Source: an uncultured Prevotella sp.
GTDB taxonomy: Bacteria > Bacteroidota > Bacteroidia > Bacteroidales > Bacteroidaceae
DNA: 64,000 nt
Direction of reading: 5' to 3'
Assembly (NCBI GenBank): GCA_946188165.1
Contig: CAMHTW010000004.1
Span: 1 to 64,000, forward strand
Shown here: in pieces, positions 59,300 through 64,000 of the stretch
Layout of the letters: every line of letters begins with the position of its first letter
Numbering within the stretch: the first letter of the stretch is position 1
Position numbers and translations under genes: made by a program
Notes under the pieces: generated by a model
Told to the model about the DNA's origin: nothing
Seen by the model: the letters and a program-made list of their open reading frames with translations, nothing else
The model's database searches: none

Positions 59300-61762
59300 A
59301 TGATGAAGAAAACGATTTTCGGTTATTGGCTATTGGTTAACGGTTCTTGGTTATTGGTTAACGGTTATTGGCTATTGGTTATTGGTTTTTGGCTATTTGC
59401 CATTGGCTGTCAAGCACAAAAAGTGCAACGCGTGATGATTCCCGGCAAGGGCAACATCGACGTGGAGCAACTGAACAAGCGTGTAGACCTGAATCAGGAC
59501 ATTTCGCGCCTGAACCTGACGGAACTGCGCGTGCTTCGTAACAGTTTCTTTGCACGCGAGGGCTACCCGTTCCGCGATGCCTTCCTGCGTGGCGTGTTCC
59601 AGTGTACGTCGTGGTACGACTCGCTGATGGAAAAGCGTTGGTCAAAGGTGGAGGACTTGATGGAATACAAAGAGAACGAGGATTATCGCGACACCTACTA
59701 CAAGGCCGATGCCAAGGTGCCCATAAAGACCACGAAGACTGAGCAGGCTTTCATCAATATGCTGTTAGCACGCGAAAAAGAGTTGAAAAAGCAGAACTTC
59801 ATACCCAGCCAGAGCGGTTACCGCATCAACATGGACAACGTGGTGAATGCCATGCAGCTGACGGAGTATCCTGCACCGCTGAAGGACAAACTGGGACGCA
59901 ACGGCTTTGCCATCGTACCAGCCAAGCACGACCAGTTGTTCCATGTGTACGAGAGCAACGACTACACGAGCTTCCCCAATTTCGTGACTACCGACCTCTA
60001 TCTGCAGTTGTACCATCTCTACTTCGACTGTCTGCTGCGCGATGTGGAACAGCAGAAGTTGCACGACGTGGTGCAGAAACTTTGTGAGCGTGGCCAGCAG
60101 TTGACAGCTAATGGCCAACTGCCAAAAGCTAACGGCCAATGGCTCAAAACCTACTTCGACGTAGGCCATGCCCTGATAACTGGTCAGAAGGGTGCTGACG
60201 GTACGGTGGCTGAAGAGGTGCGGAATTCTACGACATACGAAGCTGCTATGTCGGAATTCCTGGGTTACACGGATATTCCTTTCCAGTACCCGCTGTTCCG
60301 TCCGCGTGGCCACTACACCCGCAACGACACGCTGAAGCAGTACTTCCACGCTATGCTGTGGTTGCAGACGGTACCCTTCGGCACGGATGTGCCTTCACAG
60401 TTGGAGAACGCCGTCATACTGGCCGATATGGTAGGCAGCGACGCCCAGATGCGCCAGCTCTACCAGCAGCTGTTCGAACCCATGACATGGTTGTTCGGTT
60501 CCCCCGACAACATCACTATTATGCAGGTGTACGACCTCATGAAGGGTCGCAAGGCCAAAGAGCTGCTGAAAAACAAGAAGGCCATGGCACTGTTGCGTAG
60601 CGAGATAGAAACGCTGGCCCAACAGCAGACACGCATAAAACCCAAATTCCAGTTCAGCAGTTCCTACAAGATAAACCTGCTACCCCAGCGCTACATGCCC
60701 GATGGCGAGGTATTGCAGGAGATGGTGGACTACGACAGTCACCCGACGAAGCGTGCACTGCCCAAGGGTCTGGATGTCTTTGCGTCGATGGGGGTAGCAT
60801 CGGCAGAACGGATTCTCATCGAGGAAATCGGTGAGCACAAACAGTGGGACGGGTTTGTACCTGCCCTGAATCGTATGAAACAGCGCATGAAGGAGATTGA
60901 CTGGCAGCAGACCATCAGCACGCGCTGGATGGACGCGCTAAAGACGCTGAATAATACGGACAACGGCTACCCCTACTTCATGCTGACCCCCGAATGGCAG
61001 AAGAAGGACTTGAATGCCGCCCTGGCCTCGTGGGCCGAACTGAAACACGACGCCATCCTATATGCCAAGCAACCGTTTGGTGCAGAGTGTGGCGGTGCTG
61101 GTCCCCCCGAGCCCGTAATGACAGGTTATGTGGAGCCTAACGTCCAATTCTGGCGCAAGGCCATCAGTCTGCTCAACGCCACTGCCGACGTGTTGGAGCG
61201 TTACCATCTGACTACTGAAAAGGGCAAGCGCGCCACCGAGCGTCTGCGCGAAGAGGCAGAGTTCCTGTTACAGGTCAGCCAGAAAGAGCTGGCTGGCAAG
61301 AAATTGGATGAGGCTGAGTACGACGCCCTGAAGCATATCGGTGCCACGTTCGAGAATATCTCTCTCGATCTGGTACGCGACGAAGAGCAGTACCTGATGG
61401 GCTGGAACGATGTTGAGGGGACTGACCGCAAGGTGGCACTCATTGCTGACGTCTATACCGCCAACTCACTCAACAACCCTGAGAAGTGCGTGATGTACGT
61501 GGCGGTGGGGTTGGCAGACGAGATATACTGCATCGTGGAGGTTGACGGCTACCTGTGGCTGATGCGTGGTGCCGTCCTGTCGTATCGTGAGACGAGACGT
61601 GGTTTGGACATCCTGCGACTGACAGACGAAGAGTGGCAGAAGAATCTGGAGACGTATCCTGACGAGGGACGTCCCACATGGATGCAGGACATCATCGTAC
61701 CACTGAAGCCTGCCGAGGCACCCAAGGCGAATGAGAGGTTTTTCTATAGCACTGGCTGTTAG
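59300..61762 (+). CDS. exported DUF3160 protein with YARHG-like N-terminus
   Basis: The 820-residue protein has a signal peptide read from heptads (FGYWLLVNGSWLLVNGYW and on, to AIGCQAQ). A YARHG-like segment follows (LTELRVLRNSFFAREGYPFR onward to WYDSLMEKRW). A long helical DUF3160 domain includes FPNFVTTDLYLQLYHLYFDC, GSDAQMRQLYQQLFEPMTWLFG, VDYDSHPTKRALPKGLDVFA and a VGLADEIYCIVEVDG strand. DUF3160 proteins are secreted or surface proteins of unknown activity. A second heptad tract (60096-60144) encodes QLTANGQLPKANGQWLK in a loop. The 3' end overlaps the CapA-like gene by 32 bases. Confidence 0.85.
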   Translation: MMKKTIFGYWLLVNGSWLLVNGYWLLVIGFWLFAIGCQAQKVQRVMIPGKGNIDVEQLNKRVDLNQDISRLNLTELRVLRNSFFAREGYPFRDAFLRGVFQCTSWYDSLMEKRWSKVEDLMEYKENEDYRDTYYKADAKVPIKTTKTEQAFINMLLAREKELKKQNFIPSQSGYRINMDNVVNAMQLTEYPAPLKDKLGRNGFAIVPAKHDQLFHVYESNDYTSFPNFVTTDLYLQLYHLYFDCLLRDVEQQKLHDVVQKLCERGQQLTANGQLPKANGQWLKTYFDVGHALITGQKGADGTVAEEVRNSTTYEAAMSEFLGYTDIPFQYPLFRPRGHYTRNDTLKQYFHAMLWLQTVPFGTDVPSQLENAVILADMVGSDAQMRQLYQQLFEPMTWLFGSPDNITIMQVYDLMKGRKAKELLKNKKAMALLRSEIETLAQQQTRIKPKFQFSSSYKINLLPQRYMPDGEVLQEMVDYDSHPTKRALPKGLDVFASMGVASAERILIEEIGEHKQWDGFVPALNRMKQRMKEIDWQQTISTRWMDALKTLNNTDNGYPYFMLTPEWQKKDLNAALASWAELKHDAILYAKQPFGAECGGAGPPEPVMTGYVEPNVQFWRKAISLLNATADVLERYHLTTEKGKRATERLREEAEFLLQVSQKELAGKKLDEAEYDALKHIGATFENISLDLVRDEEQYLMGWNDVEGTDRKVALIADVYTANSLNNPEKCVMYVAVGLADEIYCIVEVDGYLWLMRGAVLSYRETRRGLDILRLTDEEWQKNLETYPDEGRPTWMQDIIVPLKPAEAPKANERFFYSTGC
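59321..59411 (+). repeat. thirteen heptads encoding the DUF3160 signal peptide
   Basis: GGTTATT, GGCTATT, GGTTAAC, GGTTCTT, GGTTTTT, TGCCATT and GGCTGTC units run in register. None of the five phase-0 units carries TAAC. The last units resemble the giant adhesin's signal tract. Confidence 0.95.
60096..60144 (+). repeat. internal heptad tract in the DUF3160 gene, reverse orientation
   Basis: GACAGCT, AATGGCC, AACTGCC, AAAAGCT, AACGGCC and AATGGCT follow in register. Reverse-complemented they are GGCnnTT units like the signal tracts. Read in this orientation they give a polar segment instead of a hydrophobic one. Confidence 0.82.
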
Positions 61763-62645
61763 TCTGTTCTGTATTTCGGCACACGGTGCCGATACACTGG
61801 ACATCGTCCTGACAGGCGACATCCTACTGGATCGTGGGGTGCGACAGGTTATTGACCGCCAGGGCATCGACCAACTCTTCTCGACCGGCATCGACTCCGT
61901 GCTACAGTCGTCCGACGTGGTGGTGGGCAACTTGGAGTGTCCTGCCACAAAGATCAAGGCTCCTGTGTTCAAGCAGTACATCTTCAGGGCAGAACCAGAA
62001 TGGCTCACAGACCTGAAACGGCATGGGGTGACGCACCTGAATCTGGCTAACAACCACTCGATAGACCAAGGACGTGAGGGCTTGCTGGATACATATCAAA
62101 ATATCTTGAAGGCAGGCATCATCCCCTTTGGAGCAGGGCAGAACATGCAGGAAGCCATACGACCCGTCCTGCTGAGCAAGACGCCACGACGGGTATGGCT
62201 CGTGGCATCGCTGCAACTGGCTTTGGAGAACTATGCCCACCTGCCCGACAAGCCGTGCGTCAGTCAGCAGAGCATCGATGCACTATGTCAGCAGATAGCC
62301 CAACTGCGCAAGGACGACCCACAGTGCTACATCATTGTCAGTCTGCATTGGGGTTGGGAAAACCACGTGGAGGTTGTGGTCCGGCAGCACTACGATGCCC
62401 ATCAGCTGGTGAATGCGGGAGCCGACTGCTTAGTCTGCCACCATACGCATACGCGACAACCTATGGAGTGGTATCATGACAAGCCCATCTATTACGGCTT
62501 GGGCAACTTCATCTTCGACCCGCAGCGCGACATCAACCGTCGTGGTGCCATCGTACGCCTGACGATAACAGAGCGTGATGCCACAGCGGAAGAAATACCT
62601 ATTTATATTAGGAATTGTACACCCTACATAATTCATAATTCATAA
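61731..62645 (+). CDS. CapA-family protein (PGA capsule metallophosphatase-like)
   Basis: The 304-residue protein has a short signal peptide (MRGFSIALAVSLFCISAHGA) and the CapA fold: VLTGDILLDRG, VVGNLECP, LNLANNHSIDQGREGL, VSLHWGWE, CHHTHTRQPME and YGLGNFIFDP, giving the metal-binding Asp, Asn and His residues of calcineurin-like phosphoesterases. CapA itself takes part in poly-gamma-glutamate capsule synthesis; most homologues have unknown roles. The ATG lies 32 bases inside the preceding gene. The C-terminal residues YIIHNS run into an AATTCAT heptad tract that also supplies the stop codon. Confidence 0.87.
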   Translation: MRGFSIALAVSLFCISAHGADTLDIVLTGDILLDRGVRQVIDRQGIDQLFSTGIDSVLQSSDVVVGNLECPATKIKAPVFKQYIFRAEPEWLTDLKRHGVTHLNLANNHSIDQGREGLLDTYQNILKAGIIPFGAGQNMQEAIRPVLLSKTPRRVWLVASLQLALENYAHLPDKPCVSQQSIDALCQQIAQLRKDDPQCYIIVSLHWGWENHVEVVVRQHYDAHQLVNAGADCLVCHHTHTRQPMEWYHDKPIYYGLGNFIFDPQRDINRRGAIVRLTITERDATAEEIPIYIRNCTPYIIHNS

Positions 62646-62674
62646 TGCATAATTCATAATTCGTAATTTATAAT
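62630..62674 (+). repeat. AATTCAT heptads between the CapA-like and acyl-CoA synthetase genes
   Basis: AATTCAT, AATTCAT, AATGCAT, AATTCAT, AATTCGT and AATTTAT run in register. The CapA-like stop (62643-62645) lies within, and the next ATG (62675) follows immediately. Confidence 0.92.
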
Positions 62675-64000
62675 ATGATTAACCAACAACTATTAAATCC
62701 TAAGAGTATCGCCATCATTGGCGGTTCGAACAATGTGCATAAGCCTGGTGGTGCCGTCGTGCGCAACCTGCTGAGTGGTGGCTACAAGGGTATGCTACGT
62801 ATCGTGAATCCGAAGGAGGACGAGGTGCAGGGTATCAAGGTGTTCCACGACGCACGCGAGTTGCCCCCAACAGAACTGGCCATCCTTGTGGTAGCTGCGA
62901 AATACTGTCCGGAGTACGTGGAACTGCTGGCCAAAGAGAAACAGACACGTGCCTTCATCATCATCTCGGCAGGTTTCAGCGAGGAGACGAAGGCTGGTGC
63001 CGAACTGGAACAGCGCATCCTCGACGTCTGCAGGCAGTACGGTGCGGCACTGATTGGTCCGAACTGTATTGGTCTGCTGAACCGCAACCACCACTCAGTA
63101 TTCACAAAACCTATCCCCAAACTGAATCCGCAGGGTGTCGATTTCATCAGCGGCTCAGGTGCTACGGCAGTCTTCATCCTGGAGAGTGCCGTCATCAAGG
63201 GTTTGCAGTTCAATAGTGTGTGGTCGATAGGCAACGGCAAACAGATTGGCATTGAGGACGTGCTGCAATATATGGACGAGAACTTCAATCCAGATACCGA
63301 CTCGAAGGTAAAGCTACTGTATATCGAGAACATCTCGAATCCTGACAAACTGCTGTACCATGCCAGCAGTCTGATTCGCAAGGGTTGTCGCATAGCCGCC
63401 ATCAAGGCCGGCGCATCGGAGAGTGGCAGCCGTGCGGCATCGAGTCATACAGGTGCTATCGCCTCCAGCGACTCCGCAGTAGAAGCATTGTTCCGCAAGG
63501 CAGGCATCGTCCGTTGTTTTTCACGCGAAGAGCTGACCACGGTAGGCTGCATCTTTACCTTGCCTGAGTTGAAGGGCAAGAACTTTGCCATCGTCACACA
63601 TGCCGGCGGACCAGGCGTGATGCTGACGGATGCTCTGTCAAAAGGTGGGCTGAATGTTCCTAAGATAGAAGGGGCAGAGGCTGACGAGCTGAAAAGCAAG
63701 CTGTTCCCTGGGTCGGCAGTGGCTAACCCCATCGACATCCTTGCTACAGGAACTCCCGAACAGTTAGGCATTGCCATCGACTACTGCGAAAACAAGTTCG
63801 ACGACATCGATGCCATCGCCGTCATCTATGGCACACCAGGACTGACACAGTTGTACGAGGCCTACGAAGTGTTGCACCAGAAGATGCTGGAGTGCAAAAA
63901 ACCTATCTTCCCCATCCTGCCCAGTCTGCATACGGCAGGTCCCGAGGTGGCTGAATTCCTGCAAAAGGGGCACGTCAACTTCAGCGACGAGGTGACGCTG
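62675..64000 (+). CDS. acyl-CoA/acetyl-CoA synthetase, ADP-forming (N-terminal 442 residues, cut by window end)
   Basis: The frame opens MINQQLLNPKSIAIIGGSNN and is still open at 64000. The first 130 residues form a CoA-binding Rossmann domain (AIIGGSNN...GYKGMLRIVNPKEDEVQGI). Succinyl-CoA-synthetase-like domains follow, with IGPNCIGLLN, FISGSGATAVF, the phospho-histidine loop AASSHTGAIASSD, and VTHAGGPGVMLTDAL. Such enzymes make acetate or another acid plus ATP from the CoA thioester. The ATP-grasp beta part presumably continues beyond the window, as in the fused form. The start lies directly after a heptad tract. Confidence 0.9.
   Translation, partial: MINQQLLNPKSIAIIGGSNNVHKPGGAVVRNLLSGGYKGMLRIVNPKEDEVQGIKVFHDARELPPTELAILVVAAKYCPEYVELLAKEKQTRAFIIISAGFSEETKAGAELEQRILDVCRQYGAALIGPNCIGLLNRNHHSVFTKPIPKLNPQGVDFISGSGATAVFILESAVIKGLQFNSVWSIGNGKQIGIEDVLQYMDENFNPDTDSKVKLLYIENISNPDKLLYHASSLIRKGCRIAAIKAGASESGSRAASSHTGAIASSDSAVEALFRKAGIVRCFSREELTTVGCIFTLPELKGKNFAIVTHAGGPGVMLTDALSKGGLNVPKIEGAEADELKSKLFPGSAVANPIDILATGTPEQLGIAIDYCENKFDDIDAIAVIYGTPGLTQLYEAYEVLHQKMLECKKPIFPILPSLHTAGPEVAEFLQKGHVNFSDEVTL

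Noticed and set aside
1..64000. tRNA or rRNA genes
   Set aside because: I saw no T-loop GGTTCGAATC-type motif in a cloverleaf context and no rRNA sequence; a tRNAscan-SE run would be decisive.

Overview
The window looks like chromosome of a Bacteroidales gut or rumen bacterium close to Prevotella in the broad sense. Promoters carry the Bacteroidetes -7 element TAnnTTTGC, several with TTTG 19-20 bases upstream. Shine-Dalgarno sites are inconspicuous. The proteins (DUF3822, DUF4230, DUF6266-like, DUF3160, BspA-like LRR proteins with sorting-tail-like ends, pectin hydrolases) fit that group. I found no tRNA, rRNA, CRISPR array, phage or intact insertion sequence.

Layout. 1-6.3 kb is housekeeping: ribH, xth, a 28-residue membrane peptide, a DUF3822 protein and rsmD on +, then cls and dnaG on -. 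6.4-7.1 kb holds the wreck of a HEPN/MNT toxin-antitoxin locus. 7.1-9.3 kb has two exported proteins of unknown function. 9.3-10.0 kb has no protein gene but two strong candidates for structured RNA and a helically phased repeat array before a DUF6266-like gene. 11-16 kb is lysS-gpsA-pgi-HAD phosphatase. 16-22.7 kb holds a lipoprotein, two DUF4230 proteins, TrmO, an AI-2E-type permease, a porin and a sodium:solute symporter. 22.8-35.5 kb encodes two giant exported proteins (2668 and 1548 residues). 35.7-49.9 kb is a divergently transcribed cluster for rhamnogalacturonan-I: GH2, GH35, rhamnose mutarotase and CE12 esterase on -, and GH2, GH105, GH106 and an aldo/keto reductase on +. A PL1 pectate lyase follows at 56 kb. 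50-55.8 kb is an RND efflux pair and a MATE transporter. 58-64 kb has proteins of unknown function, a DUF3160 protein, a CapA-like protein and the start of an ADP-forming acyl-CoA synthetase.

What stands out is a genome-wide repeat habit visible in this window. Degenerate tandem heptanucleotides occur in at least twenty places, both between and inside genes. At least six exported proteins have a signal-peptide hydrophobic core read directly from a heptad tract (58.7, 59.3, 30.8, 38.5, 45.0 and 46.3 kb). A heptad reads as the same seven-residue cycle in all three frames of a strand. In the two longest coding tracts the units whose phase would make TAA a stop codon never carry TAAC. Palindromic elements also sit in frame inside rsmD, the GH35 gene, the RND pump and the MATE transporter, like the Rickettsia palindromic elements. 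A mosaic of two heptad blocks around a conserved core recurs at promoters at 6.3, 16.6, 42.4 and 54.4 kb. I regard this heptad/palindrome repeat population, and its apparent recruitment into secretion signals, as the most promising undescribed feature here.
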